A stretch of DNA of 64,000 nucleotides from Comamonas sp. KCTC 72670 (lineage in GTDB: Bacteria; Myxococcota; Myxococcia; Myxococcales; Myxococcaceae), in NCBI GenBank assembly GCA_014656495.1, contig BNCN01000003.1:434001-498000 (forward strand). Direction: 5' to 3'. Below the pieces are notes generated by a model, which had not been told where the DNA came from, did no database searches, and worked only from the letters and a program-made list of their open reading frames with translations. The position numbers and the translations under genes are program-made. Positions 1 through 11,537 of the stretch are shown here, piece by piece (positions within the stretch are counted from its first letter, which is position 1; each line of letters opens with the position of its first letter).

Positions 1-191
1 ACCGAGGCCTCCAACGGCGAGCTGGGCTGGTACCTGGTGAGCGACGGCCGCGGCCGTCCGTACAAGGTCCACGTGCGCGCGCCCGGCTTCCCCGTGCTCG
101 CGGCGGTCCCGCACATCATCGAAGGCAAGATGCTCGCGGACCTCATCCCTACGTTTGACACCATCAACATGATCGGCGGCGAGGTCGAGCA

Positions 192-195
<4 letters not shown>
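1..195 (+). CDS. nuoD: NADH-quinone oxidoreductase subunit D, C-terminal end (partial)
   Basis: Only the last 64 codons are present; the gene enters from the left edge. The translated end carries the family's closing pattern, with GELGWYLVSDG followed by a Lys/Tyr-rich strand, HIIEGKMLADLIP and a final GGEVEQ. In complex I, NuoD is the peripheral-arm subunit that with NuoB lines the quinone pocket. The stop codon overlaps the GTG start of nuoG (GTGA), so the two genes are probably translationally coupled within one nuo operon. The assignment rests on a short segment but the match to the family C-terminus and the neighbouring genes agree. Confidence 0.9.
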
Positions 196-2075
<1,880 letters not shown>

Positions 2076-2077
2076 TC

Positions 2078-3526
<1,449 letters not shown>

Positions 3527-3568
3527 GCCGCAGCTTTCGGCCCCAGCATCCGGGAATCGAGAACCCAC

Positions 3569-4348
3569 ATGGCCTACAAGGTTAGCAAGGACCCTCGCAC
3601 GGACATCCGCGAGCGGACCTATGTGCCCAACCTCCTCCGCGGGTTGGGCATCACCGCGAAGCACTTCTTCCGCAATCTCTTCGGCACGCGTGACACCAAC
3701 ACGCAGGTGGTGGACCGCACCGGCACCAGCCTGATGACGACGGTGGCGTACCCCGAGGAGAAGCCCATCTACCCCGAGGGCTACCGCGGCCTGCACCGCC
3801 TGGTCCCGCGCGAGGATGGCAAGCCGCGCTGCGTGGCTTGCTACATGTGCGCCACCATCTGCCCGGCGCAGTGCATCTACATCGAGGCGGGCGAGTACGA
3901 CGAGGCGGGCGGCGACGCCGAGGACCGCGTCATCGAGAAGTACCCCACCCAGTTCGTCATCGACGAGCTGCGCTGCATCGTGTGCGGCCTCTGCGTGGAT
4001 GCGTGCCCCAAGGACGCCATCCGCATGGACACGTACACGCACACCCCGCCCGAGTACACGCGGCAGAACTTCGTCTACGACATCCCGAAGCTGCTCAAGG
4101 GCGCGCCGGTGTCGCACCCGTCGGACCCGTGGAACAAGCGCGAGGGCTCCGAGCAGCCGCACCACGTCCACAAGGAAGCGCACACGCGCATCGGCGAGGG
4201 CCTGGTGGAGCTGAAGCTGCCCCACGGCGACCACGGGCACGGGGACCACGGCCACGGCAAGGCGCTCCCCGCGGGCGCCCACGGCGGCGGCCACCAGGCG
4301 GTGGTGACGCAGCAGGGCCCCATCCAGGTGACGAAGTTCATCAAGTGA
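3569..4348 (+). CDS. nuoI: NADH-quinone oxidoreductase subunit I
   Basis: 259 aa two-[4Fe-4S] ferredoxin subunit that passes electrons to cluster N2. The two cluster motifs are C88-x2-C91-x2-C94-x3-C98 ([13 protein letters not shown]) and C136-x2-C139-x2-C142-x3-C146 ([13 protein letters not shown]). The family usually ends near 160-180 residues; here a C-terminal extension of about 80 residues is rich in histidine ([13 protein letters not shown] and GAHGGGH), echoing the tail of NuoH encoded next door. It is the last nuo gene before a strong terminator, so this operon copy stops without nuoJ-N in this window. Confidence 0.95.
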   Translation: MAYKVSKDPRTDIRERTYVPNLLRGLGITAKHFFRNLFGTRDTNTQVVDRTGTSLMTTVAYPEEKPIYPEGYRGLHRLVPREDGKPRCVACYMCATICPAQCIYIEAGEYDEAGGDAEDRVIEKYPTQFVIDELRCIVCGLCVDACPKDAIRMDTYTHTPPEYTRQNFVYDIPKLLKGAPVSHPSDPWNKREGSEQPHHVHKEAHTRIGEGLVELKLPHGDHGHGDHGHGKALPAGAHGGGHQAVVTQQGPIQVTKFIK

Positions 4349-4391
4349 ATCCAGATTCCCCGCGAGGCACCTAAGCGCCTCGCCAGGACTC

Positions 4392-4438
4392 CCGGCCCGC
4401 CCTCCCGCGTTGAAGCGGAAGGCGGGCCGGCGCTTTTT
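4392..4438 (+). terminator. Rho-independent terminator after nuoI
   Basis: A perfect 10-bp stem, CCGGCCCGCC (4392-4401) with GGCGGGCCGG (4421-4430), encloses a 19-nt loop that can pair further, and is followed by CGC and five T residues (4434-4438). It sits 44 bases after the nuoI stop and ends the nuo transcript. Confidence 0.85.
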
Positions 4439-4543
4439 CAGGGGGCTGGTGGTGAGGATGAAGCTCTTCAATACGCTTGGTGGCGAGGCCCGCGCGGCGC
4501 GCGCGACGGGGCCCGGTGAGCGCTCCCTCCAGGAGTCGCCGCC

Positions 4544-4909
4544 GTGAAGCGCTACCGGCTGTCGGTGTGCAAGGGCTCCAGTTGCAAGGCGGGCGGCGCG
4601 GATGCCGTCTACGCCGAGGCCCGGGACTCGCTGTCAGGCCAGGGCCTGGTGCCCCGCTGCGAGCTGTATCGCGGCGGCTGCTACGGCTTCTGCCACATGG
4701 GGCCCAACGTCGTCGTGCGCGAGGACACCGGCCGCAAGCGCGACCCGCTGTCCCCCGAGGACTACCAGCTCATGGGGTGGCCCGGAGAGGTGTACTACTC
4801 CGAGATGACGGCGGAGAAGATGCGCCGCGTGGTGTCCGAGCACATCGCGAGGGACGCGCCGGTGAAGGAACTCTTCGGCCAGCCGGACTCGGACGGCGGA
4901 GAGGACTGA
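4544..4909 (+). CDS. Thioredoxin-fold [2Fe-2S] ferredoxin
   Basis: 121 aa soluble electron carrier. Cysteines C9 and C14 (VCKGSSC) and C46 and C50 (GGCYGFC) have the spacing of the NuoE-like thioredoxin-fold [2Fe-2S] ferredoxins; C39 is extra. The GTG start is chosen because AGGAG lies 8 bases upstream (4531-4535). It follows the nuo terminator and so is probably transcribed separately, but its position suggests a redox role near complex I. The redox partner cannot be told from sequence. Its stop lies one base from the convergent cyclase gene's stop. Confidence 0.8.
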   Translation: MKRYRLSVCKGSSCKAGGADAVYAEARDSLSGQGLVPRCELYRGGCYGFCHMGPNVVVREDTGRKRDPLSPEDYQLMGWPGEVYYSEMTAEKMRRVVSEHIARDAPVKELFGQPDSDGGED

Positions 4910-4910
4910 A

Positions 4911-7511
4911 TCACGCCGCGGCGGCGGAGGGGCCGGACGCGTCCACGCCGTGCACGCCGTCCCAGTCCCCGGGCGGCGGCGTGACGAGGAAGCGGGCGCA
5001 GCGCTCGGCGTAGAGCACCGCCACCGTGTCCAGGTAGTCGTGGGCGGCCCGCTCGAAGAGCGCGTGCGCCTCCGCGAAGCGCCGCTGGTGATAGGCGGTG
5101 AGCGCCTGCTCGTGGAGCGCGAGCTGCTCCTGCATGCGCGGCGTGAGCTCGCCCCGCCGCGCCACCAGCTCATGCACCCGCACCGGCTGCGCGCGGCCCG
5201 TGAAGCGCACGTGGTCCACCATGCGGAAGACGTAGCTGCCGCTGGCGAGCTGCGCCGTCACCTCGCCGGCCAGCACGTGGGTGCCGTACACCTTGTTGAT
5301 GGCCTCCAGGCGCGACGCGAGCCCCACCGCGTCTCCGAGCACGGTGTAGTTGGACTTCATCGCGCTGCCCAGGTCGCCCACCACCAGCTCGCCGGTGTCC
5401 ACCGCGGCGCGGAACGTGAGGCGGTGGCCGTACTTCTTCTCCCAGGCGTCCTGACACTCGGCCAGCACCTCGCGCATCTTCAGCGCGGCCTCGCAGGCCA
5501 GGTGCGCGTGGCGGTCCGTGCGCACCGGCGCGCCCCAGAAGGCCATCACCGAGTCGCCGATGTACTTGTCCACCTGCCCCGCCGTGGACCGCACCACCGC
5601 GGAGATCTCCGTGAGGTACGCGTTGAAGAGGCCCACGAGCTGCTCGGGCGGCAGGCCCTCCGACATGCGGGTGAAGCCCTCGATGTCGCAGACGTACACG
5701 GACATCTGCCGGCGCTCGGGGCGCATCAGGCTCAGGTCCCGCGCCACCAGCCGCGCCACGTCCGGACTCACGTACCGGCCCAGCGCGTTGTGCACGAAGT
5801 CGCGAATCTGGCGCTCGGTGCCGTAGGCGTAGCGGATGGTGACGACGAAGGCGCCCACCATGGCCAGCAGCGGCCCGGCCATGGCCACCCAGAGGCGCTG
5901 TTCGACGAAGACGTACGCGGCGCCAAAGGCGTAGCCCGCGCCCGCCGCGACCAGGAAGCCCACGTAGAGCACGGCGCCGCGCACCGAGCGCAGCAGGAAG
6001 CTGAGCGACAGCGCGAGGAAGGCGCCGAGAAAGGCCAGCCCCAGGGTGAGCAGCAGGTCCAGGTCCGGCGAGGCGCGGGTGATGCCATCCGAGCGCAGGA
6101 TGTTGGCCAGGGCCTGCCCCAGAATCGCGCCGCCGGGCGTCTCCGGCCCCAGGGGCGTGGCGCGCACGCGGCCGGGCTCGCCCGCCGTCTTGGTGAGGAT
6201 GACGGTGCGGCCCTCCAGGTCATTCTCGAAGCGCGGGGGGCGCTCGTCCGCCACGTCGAAGACGTTGAGCAGGACGTTCCAGGCGCGGATGGAGCGCGCC
6301 AGCGAGCCGCGTGAGCCCCGGCCCACGTTGGGCGCGTCCCAGCGCAGCAGGCTGAGGCCCGAGGGGCTCATGGGGATGGCGTACGCGTCCCCCACGTGCA
6401 GCGTGCCGTCCGCGTAGCGGAGCGTGCGCGTCCCGGCCAGCCGCATGGCCGCCGCCAGCGGGAGCGACGGCAGGATGTAGCGCCGGCCCCGGAGGGTGTG
6501 GCTCACGAGGTGGGGAATGGCGCGCACCTGCCCGTCCGGATCGGCCAGGAGCGTGGTGGCCCCGAAACCCGCCCCGGCGCCCAGCAGCGGCACCACGGGA
6601 TGCTGCAGGTGACGCAGCTCGATGAGCGCCGCCGCGTCCAGGCCCTCCACCTCCACGGCGGCCATCGCGACGAAGAGCTCCGTGGGGCCCGCGCGGTAGG
6701 CGTCATCCGCGGCCCGGCGCTCCTCGACGATGGGCGTCGTGGCGCCCAGCCGCGCGCCCAGGGCCTTGCCGTCCGCCGCGTCCGTGACGCCGGCCCACAC
6801 CTCGATCTGGCTCCCCGCCGGGAGGATGAACGCCGGGCGCTGCGCCGCGAGCACGGCCTGCGCCCGGGCATGCGCCTGCGCGGGCGCGTCGTACACCCCC
6901 AGCTTCACGCGGTAGGGCCAGAGCCGGTTGGCCGGAGGCAGCACGCGCGAGCCCTGCGACTCCCAGGTGAAGCCGAGCAGCGCGCGGCCCGGGTCCTTCT
7001 CCAGCAGGGCCGCGAAGGCCGCGTCGTCGCAGGACATCGCGTTCGGCGGGGTGGCGCCGGTACAGGCGTTGGGGCTGAGGTCCGTGAACGGCAGGTCCAC
7101 GAGGACGAACAACGCGCCCTCCTGCACCAGCCGGTGCACCAGCCTGCCCACGAGCTGCCGGGGCCAGGGCTGGGCCGCGACGCCGGGCCGCACGTCCTGC
7201 CGGGCCTCGGCCAGCGTCTCGTCGTCGATGGCGATGACCACGGCCTCGTCGGGTCGCTCGGAGCGCTCGCCGAGGACCCGGACGCGCCAGTCGTAGGTGA
7301 CGCGCTCCCAGCCTTCCAGCCAGCCCTGCGCCGTGTCGAACACGGCCGTGGGCACCCAGGCCCCCGACGTGTCGCGCGGGGCCACGACACCGGCCGGGCG
7401 CAGGTACACGAGCAACCCCAGCACTCCGCCGAAGAGGAGGGCCATCAACAGGGAGACGCCAAGCCGCTTCAGGAAGCGCCGGCCTGCGGAGTGAACGCGG
7501 TGACCTTGCAC
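4911..7511 (-). CDS. CHASE2-domain class III adenylate/guanylate cyclase
   Basis: 866 aa membrane receptor cyclase. A transmembrane helix at about residues 17-37 is followed by a large extracytoplasmic CHASE2 sensor to about 490, then two to three closely spaced transmembrane helices to about 580 and a class III cyclase domain at about 600-780. The metal-binding aspartates are in CDIEGF (near 606) and YIGDSVMAFWG (near 652). The C-terminal 80 residues include a TPR-like helix pair. Odd: the position normally held by the transition-state Asn in a VNxAxR motif reads AVGLASRLE (near 729), i.e. Gly, while the Arg is kept. A GTG start at 7511 is used; the membrane helix begins 17 residues in. Product (cAMP or cGMP) and ligand are unknown. 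Confidence 0.88.
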   Translation of the reverse strand: MQGHRVHSAGRRFLKRLGVSLLMALLFGGVLGLLVYLRPAGVVAPRDTSGAWVPTAVFDTAQGWLEGWERVTYDWRVRVLGERSERPDEAVVIAIDDETLAEARQDVRPGVAAQPWPRQLVGRLVHRLVQEGALFVLVDLPFTDLSPNACTGATPPNAMSCDDAAFAALLEKDPGRALLGFTWESQGSRVLPPANRLWPYRVKLGVYDAPAQAHARAQAVLAAQRPAFILPAGSQIEVWAGVTDAADGKALGARLGATTPIVEERRAADDAYRAGPTELFVAMAAVEVEGLDAAALIELRHLQHPVVPLLGAGAGFGATTLLADPDGQVRAIPHLVSHTLRGRRYILPSLPLAAAMRLAGTRTLRYADGTLHVGDAYAIPMSPSGLSLLRWDAPNVGRGSRGSLARSIRAWNVLLNVFDVADERPPRFENDLEGRTVILTKTAGEPGRVRATPLGPETPGGAILGQALANILRSDGITRASPDLDLLLTLGLAFLGAFLALSLSFLLRSVRGAVLYVGFLVAAGAGYAFGAAYVFVEQRLWVAMAGPLLAMVGAFVVTIRYAYGTERQIRDFVHNALGRYVSPDVARLVARDLSLMRPERRQMSVYVCDIEGFTRMSEGLPPEQLVGLFNAYLTEISAVVRSTAGQVDKYIGDSVMAFWGAPVRTDRHAHLACEAALKMREVLAECQDAWEKKYGHRLTFRAAVDTGELVVGDLGSAMKSNYTVLGDAVGLASRLEAINKVYGTHVLAGEVTAQLASGSYVFRMVDHVRFTGRAQPVRVHELVARRGELTPRMQEQLALHEQALTAYHQRRFAEAHALFERAAHDYLDTVAVLYAERCARFLVTPPPGDWDGVHGVDASGPSAAAA

Positions 7512-7588
7512 GGGTGGACCGCAGGATACCCCGAGATGCGTCCGCGCGACGCCGTCCTTCGACGTGTGACTGCTATGCTCGCGCGCTT

Positions 7589-8440
7589 ATGAATCGCCTC
7601 CTGGTATCCGCAGCGTTCGCCGCTTCCTCCCTCGCCCTCCTGGCTTGCGACCTGGACCAGCTCACGGCCGACCACCTCATGGTGGGGACGCTGCTCTCCA
7701 CGCCGGAGGTGGAGGTGTCCGCCGCCGCGCTCGCGGGCGTCGACGCGGGCACCTACGCCCCGGACGGAGGCGACGTCCTGGCCCTGCCCGCCCAGACGGC
7801 CGCCGTCGTGTTCTTCGGCAGCAGGACGGGCGAGAACGCCCAGCCGTCCGGCCTCGCGGGGGCGACCGTCTCGGTGCAGCCCGTGGGCGGTGCGGCCACG
7901 TCGCTCTCCGACGAGGGCTCCGGAAACTACCGCCGCACCAGCGTGGGCGCGTCCAACTTCGAGTACCAGTCCGGGGCCACGTACCAGTTCATCGCGACCC
8001 GCGGCGGTACACGCTACGTGGGCCAGGTGGACAACGCGCCGATGAAGGAGACCATCGCCGCGCTCCACCCGCCCGAGGGCTTCCTGCGCCTCGACGCGAA
8101 CACGCCGCTCTCCTTCGACCGGCCGGCGCCCCCGGCGAACACGGACCGCACGCTGGGCTTCGTCACCGTGGTGCCCCTGAGCGCCGAGGGGGCGCAGGGC
8201 GAGCCGACGTACACCAACCTCCCGTCGAGCCCGGTCCAGTTCCTCCAGTTGGTGGGCCTGCCGGGCCCGTACCGGGAGGCGCGCGTGACGATTCCCGCGA
8301 CCGCGTTCCCACAGCGGGAACAGACGTACCTCGTCATCTTCCACGCGGTGCGCATGGGCGGCGCGGAGTCCGGGAACCTGTTCCTCGGCAGCGCGTTGCT
8401 CGCGGGCACCGCCGAAGTGGGCGTGGTGCGCACGCGATAA
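7589..8440 (+). CDS. Putative lipoprotein of unknown function
   Basis: 283 aa. The start at ATG 7589 gives a clear lipoprotein signal, MNRLLVSAAFAASSLALLAC, with the lipobox cysteine at residue 20; the reading frame extends further upstream but would bury this signal. The mature part is beta-rich with no recognised domain; it has an Asp/Gly-rich early section and a repeated immunoglobulin-like feel (sensible strands separated by Pro/Gly turns). It is divergent from the cyclase gene, sharing a short 77-base intergenic region. Not recognised beyond an exported lipoprotein. Confidence 0.7.
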   Translation: MNRLLVSAAFAASSLALLACDLDQLTADHLMVGTLLSTPEVEVSAAALAGVDAGTYAPDGGDVLALPAQTAAVVFFGSRTGENAQPSGLAGATVSVQPVGGAATSLSDEGSGNYRRTSVGASNFEYQSGATYQFIATRGGTRYVGQVDNAPMKETIAALHPPEGFLRLDANTPLSFDRPAPPANTDRTLGFVTVVPLSAEGAQGEPTYTNLPSSPVQFLQLVGLPGPYREARVTIPATAFPQREQTYLVIFHAVRMGGAESGNLFLGSALLAGTAEVGVVRTR

Positions 8441-8654
8441 GGACGCGCGGCGCGCGGGCAAGGCCCCCCGCACCACCCGAGCCGTGGTGGACGGGGTGCC
8501 CAGGCGCCCTTCCCGGCCTCCGCGATGCACGTGGTTCGACGATGCGCGGATTCACTGTGGCGCCGCGCAGCCGCCCCGCCAGGCCCGAGGCGCAGGACAT
8601 GACTGGCGAGACGCTCGGGCTCGCCGACAACGCCTGGCCGGCAGGGGGCCCCGC

Positions 8655-9575
8655 TCAGCCCACCTCAATCTCGAGCCCGATGCGCCCTTCCAACTTGAGG
8701 CGCAGCAGGTGCCCCGCGAAGCGCTCGGACTCCTCGCGGGTGAGGACGTTGCGGAAGGCCGAGCCGTCCGCGATCTCCACCTCCAGCACCGCCCCCCGCT
8801 GAAGCAGGCGGAAGAAGTCATCGCCTCCACCCGGCTTCGGCACGAACACGGGCAGGAAGCCCTTCAGCGGCAGCACGTCCCCTTCCCCGCGCATCCGCGC
8901 CTCCAGCGCCGCCGCGTCCGGACGGACCTCCGCCGGCGCCACGCCCTCGTCGGCGTAGAGCGGCGCGGGCGCCAGCGACACGTCCTCCGTGGAGTCATCC
9001 AGCAGGAAGCCATGCCGTGACGGAATCCGCCCGCTGAACAGGAAGCACAACAGCGCAGGCGTGTCCCCCGTCACGCGGGACAGGTGCAGAATCGACCGCT
9101 CCGCGCCCAGCCGGCGCAGCATCAGCGTCAACGCCGGACGGCTCGCGCCCAGGTAGCGCTGGATGCGGTCCCTCAACGTGGCGCGAATCTCCGCGAAGGC
9201 CTCGGCATGCCGCGCCTCGCTCTCCGCCTCGCGCCGGGCCACCGCCTCACGGGCCTGCGTGAGCTTCTCCTCCGCGTCCCGGAGAAAATCCCCCGCGGGC
9301 GCGGCCCCACTCACGAGCCCGGGCTCCGCGCTCGCTGGCGGCGCGAGCCCCGCCGCGCGCACCGCGCCCAACAGGAACGAGCCCTGCTGCTCCAGCCGCT
9401 CGCGCTCCTCGCGAAACCGGAGCCTCGCCGCGGCCTGCTCCAGCTTCAGCTCCAGCCACGCCTCGTATCCCGACTCCAGCGTCTCCAGCGCGCGCAGCCG
9501 CGCCAGCGCCGCGTCCGGGCCCTGCGCGTCTGGCGCGTGCTTCACCACCCCACCACCCTGCGTCGTGTCGCTCAC
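8655..9575 (-). CDS. Hypothetical coiled-coil protein
   Basis: 306 aa, soluble. GTG at 9575 (VSDTTQGGG) is taken as start; the open frame continues upstream without better support. Residues about 35-160 are Arg/Glu/Ala-rich heptad-like helix (for example LELKLEQAAARLRFREERER), followed by an alpha/beta C-terminal half ending in a compact LKLEGRIGLEIEVG. No catalytic motif, signal peptide or membrane helix is seen. It converges with the upstream lipoprotein gene across 214 bases that hold a GC-rich hairpin (CACCAC/GTGGTG near 8471-8489) but no gene. Function unknown. Confidence 0.6.
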   Translation of the reverse strand: MSDTTQGGGVVKHAPDAQGPDAALARLRALETLESGYEAWLELKLEQAAARLRFREERERLEQQGSFLLGAVRAAGLAPPASAEPGLVSGAAPAGDFLRDAEEKLTQAREAVARREAESEARHAEAFAEIRATLRDRIQRYLGASRPALTLMLRRLGAERSILHLSRVTGDTPALLCFLFSGRIPSRHGFLLDDSTEDVSLAPAPLYADEGVAPAEVRPDAAALEARMRGEGDVLPLKGFLPVFVPKPGGGDDFFRLLQRGAVLEVEIADGSAFRNVLTREESERFAGHLLRLKLEGRIGLEIEVG

Positions 9576-9674
9576 GAGCGCGGAGTCTACCCGCCCGGAA
9601 ACGAGAAGGCCCCCACCCGCCACCGTCACCGGTGCGAATGGAGGCCTCCTGGCCTGCACGGCGAGCGCCGCGAA

Positions 9675-9971
9675 TCAGGCGGTGCGCGACACGGTGCCCT
9701 GCGGGCCCGTCTGCGCCTGCGAGCCCTCGGAGCGGCCCACGGCGTTGTTCAGGTAGTCCTGGCCGCTCTGCAGCCGCTGACGGAGGTCATCGCGCAGCTG
9801 GTTGCCCGGCTTGGGCGCCAGCAGCAGGCCCAGGCCCGCGCCCACGAGGATGCCCGCGGCGAAGGCGCCCACGACGGGCAGGAGCGTGTCGACCGTGTCC
9901 CGGCGCGTCTCCAGACCCACGAGGTGCAGCAGGTCGTCCTTGTCCAGCTTCTTGAGATTGTTGAAGTTCAT
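9675..9971 (-). CDS. YtxH-like small membrane protein
   Basis: 98 aa. One hydrophobic, Gly-rich helix at about residues 32-52 (VVGAFAAGILVGAGLGLLLAP) is followed by an amphipathic Arg/Gln/Leu segment, the layout of YtxH/general-stress membrane proteins. The N-terminus (LKKLDKDDLLHLVGLE) is charged and likely cytoplasmic. It is the last gene of a five-gene leftward set of small membrane proteins (11395 to 9675). Confidence 0.65.
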   Translation of the reverse strand: MNFNNLKKLDKDDLLHLVGLETRRDTVDTLLPVVGAFAAGILVGAGLGLLLAPKPGNQLRDDLRQRLQSGQDYLNNAVGRSEGSQAQTGPQGTVSRTA

Positions 9972-10013
9972 GATTGCGACTCCAGAGGTTGGGGGGTGGG
10001 AGGAATGCCCGGC

Positions 10014-10448
10014 CTAGTACGCGGGCGGGCGAGGAGTACCTGCGGAAGCGGCGTTCGCCGAGGCCACACCTTCGGACCTCGCACCACCGATACCACGACC
10101 TGTCTGATATCCCTGGAAAGCCGCTTCCGCCATCCCAAGCAGCTCATCCTTCACCAGGGGCAGCGCGGCCAGGCGCACGCCCAGGCGGAGGATGCGCGCC
10201 GTCAGCGGCGTGAAGAGTCCACCACCGAGCAGATAGCCGACGCCGACCGCCGCCGCCATCATCCCATACGGATTGCGCTGCACGCGACCGCGCAGGTCCA
10301 GGGTCTGCCCCAGGTCCTCCACCGCGCCGCGCGCGTCGGACCAGAGCTGCTGTGCGTCGCTGCCGATGTGGTCCACGCGCTGCCCGAAACCGCCGCCCTG
10401 CGGGTCCTGCGGCGAGCCATTGCCCGATGCACCTGGAAACGTCGTCAT
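10014..10448 (-). CDS. Small membrane protein in holin/DUF3618 operon
   Basis: 144 aa from ATG 10448 (MTTFPGASGNG). A Gln/Asp-rich amphipathic N-terminal half with DUF883-like character (VDHIGSDAQQLWSDARGAVE) precedes a hydrophobic Gly-rich segment at about residues 60-85 (MMAAAVGVGYLLGGGLF) and a second weaker one (ILRLGVRLAALPLV). The spacing to neighbours is short and all lie on the same strand, so it belongs with the operon of envelope proteins. Exact role unknown. Confidence 0.6.
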   Translation of the reverse strand: MTTFPGASGNGSPQDPQGGGFGQRVDHIGSDAQQLWSDARGAVEDLGQTLDLRGRVQRNPYGMMAAAVGVGYLLGGGLFTPLTARILRLGVRLAALPLVKDELLGMAEAAFQGYQTGRGIGGARSEGVASANAASAGTPRPPAY

Positions 10449-10483
10449 TCGTTCACCCTCTCGTGTGGTTCCAGCGCGTCCGC

Positions 10484-10684
10484 TCAGCGGCGCGAGGCAA
10501 TACGTCCGACGAGGAAACCCACGGCCACCGCGCCCAGCAGGCACGTCCCCGGGTTGGCGCGGATGAAGCTCACCACGCGGTCGTTCAGGTCCACGAGGTT
10601 CTGGCGAGCCTCGTCGATCTGCGGAACCACGCGGTCCTGGAACTGGCGGGCCTTGTCGGCCATCTGCTGCGGATTCATCTCCAT
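10484..10684 (-). CDS. DUF883-like single-pass membrane protein
   Basis: 66 aa. A cytoplasmic amphipathic helix (DKARQFQDRVVPQIDEARQN) leads to a C-terminal hydrophobic segment with the pattern RANPGTCLLGAVAVGFLVGR, very like the C-terminal anchor of DUF883/ElaB-YqjD ribosome-associated inner-membrane proteins. A good ribosome site (GGAGAG) precedes ATG 10684. Part of the five-gene operon. Confidence 0.65.
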   Translation of the reverse strand: MEMNPQQMADKARQFQDRVVPQIDEARQNLVDLNDRVVSFIRANPGTCLLGAVAVGFLVGRIASRR

Positions 10685-10722
10685 CGAAGCGCTCTCCTAA
10701 TCGGGGGGTACTGCTGAAGTCG

Positions 10723-10944
10723 TCAGTCGCGTGAGCCCAGCCACAGGCCCACGGCGAACGCCGCGCCCAGGCTCGCGTAGGGATGGCGGTGCACCCACTG
10801 GCGCCAGTCGGTGGCCACGGACACCTCTTCGCGCAAGGCGCTCACGGACGTGGCCAGCTCGGCGCGCGTGCGCTCGATTTCGGCGCGCAGCTCCGCGCTG
10901 CTGCGAGGGCTGTAGGCCTTGGGCTGTCCATTGCTACCGGCCAT
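10723..10944 (-). CDS. DUF3618 domain protein
   Basis: 73 aa from ATG 10944. The core ELRAEIERTRAELATSVSAL is the DUF3618 signature; it is followed by RQWVHRHPYASLGAAFAVGL, a short C-terminal membrane anchor. DUF3618 proteins commonly sit next to phage-holin-like and DUF883-like genes. Its start overlaps the end of the upstream holin-like gene by 11 bases, which supports translational coupling. Confidence 0.8.
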   Translation of the reverse strand: MAGSNGQPKAYSPRSSAELRAEIERTRAELATSVSALREEVSVATDWRQWVHRHPYASLGAAFAVGLWLGSRD

Positions 10945-11395
10945 GCTGCGGCTCCTTGAAGATTTCACGGTTCGCGCCCTGGAGTGCGTTCACCGGCGCG
11001 CTGGGCGCGGTGTTGGTCAGCGCGGCCACGCTGAGCGAGAGCTCCTGGGACGTGTCGTTCATCATCCGGCGCGACTTCAGGCGGCTCACCGCCCACTTCG
11101 CGCCCGCGGCTCCGCCGACGAGGTTCACCCCGCCGATGATGCCCAGGGCCCCGGGCCAACCCAGCCACGTGGACAGCAAGGCCGCCAGCGCCGCGCACAC
11201 GAAGCCGTACCCCACCAGGATGAAGGGCACGAAGGCGGCGATCATCGCCACGTCCAGGCCTGTCGCCTTGACGTCCTCGGTCAACTCCATGCGCGCCAGT
11301 TGCAGGTGCTGGGTCACCAGCCGGCTGAAGCCGTCGGCCATGCGCCCCACGAGCGCGGTGATACCGCGCTCGGTCTGTTCACTTCCCACGTGCAT
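10934..11395 (-). CDS. Phage-holin-like (holin superfamily III type) membrane protein
   Basis: 153 aa from ATG 11395. After an amphipathic start (ITALVGRMADGFSRLVTQHL) there are two adjacent membrane helices at about residues 43-65 and 70-92, then a basic cytoplasmic tail with RLKSRR. This is the layout of the phage-holin-family proteins that accompany DUF3618 in bacterial genomes; no phage genes lie nearby, so it is likely a housekeeping envelope protein, not a lysis gene. It is first in the operon. Confidence 0.7.
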   Translation of the reverse strand: MHVGSEQTERGITALVGRMADGFSRLVTQHLQLARMELTEDVKATGLDVAMIAAFVPFILVGYGFVCAALAALLSTWLGWPGALGIIGGVNLVGGAAGAKWAVSRLKSRRMMNDTSQELSLSVAALTNTAPSAPVNALQGANREIFKEPQHGR

Positions 11396-11537
11396 GCGCT
11401 CTCCGGCCGACGCGTACGGCCTCACAGGTGCCGGCCAACCTAGGCATGCACCTGTTCCGCGACAACCACGTCACGGAGTTTTTGTCCGGCGCGCGCAAGC
11501 GTCGGCCAGTGAACGCGCGCCAGCCCATCTGGCCAGT

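Noticed and set aside
10934-11395. Prophage remnant suggested by the holin-like gene
   Set aside because: Neighbours are DUF3618/YtxH-type bacterial genes, with no endolysin, capsid, integrase or composition change.
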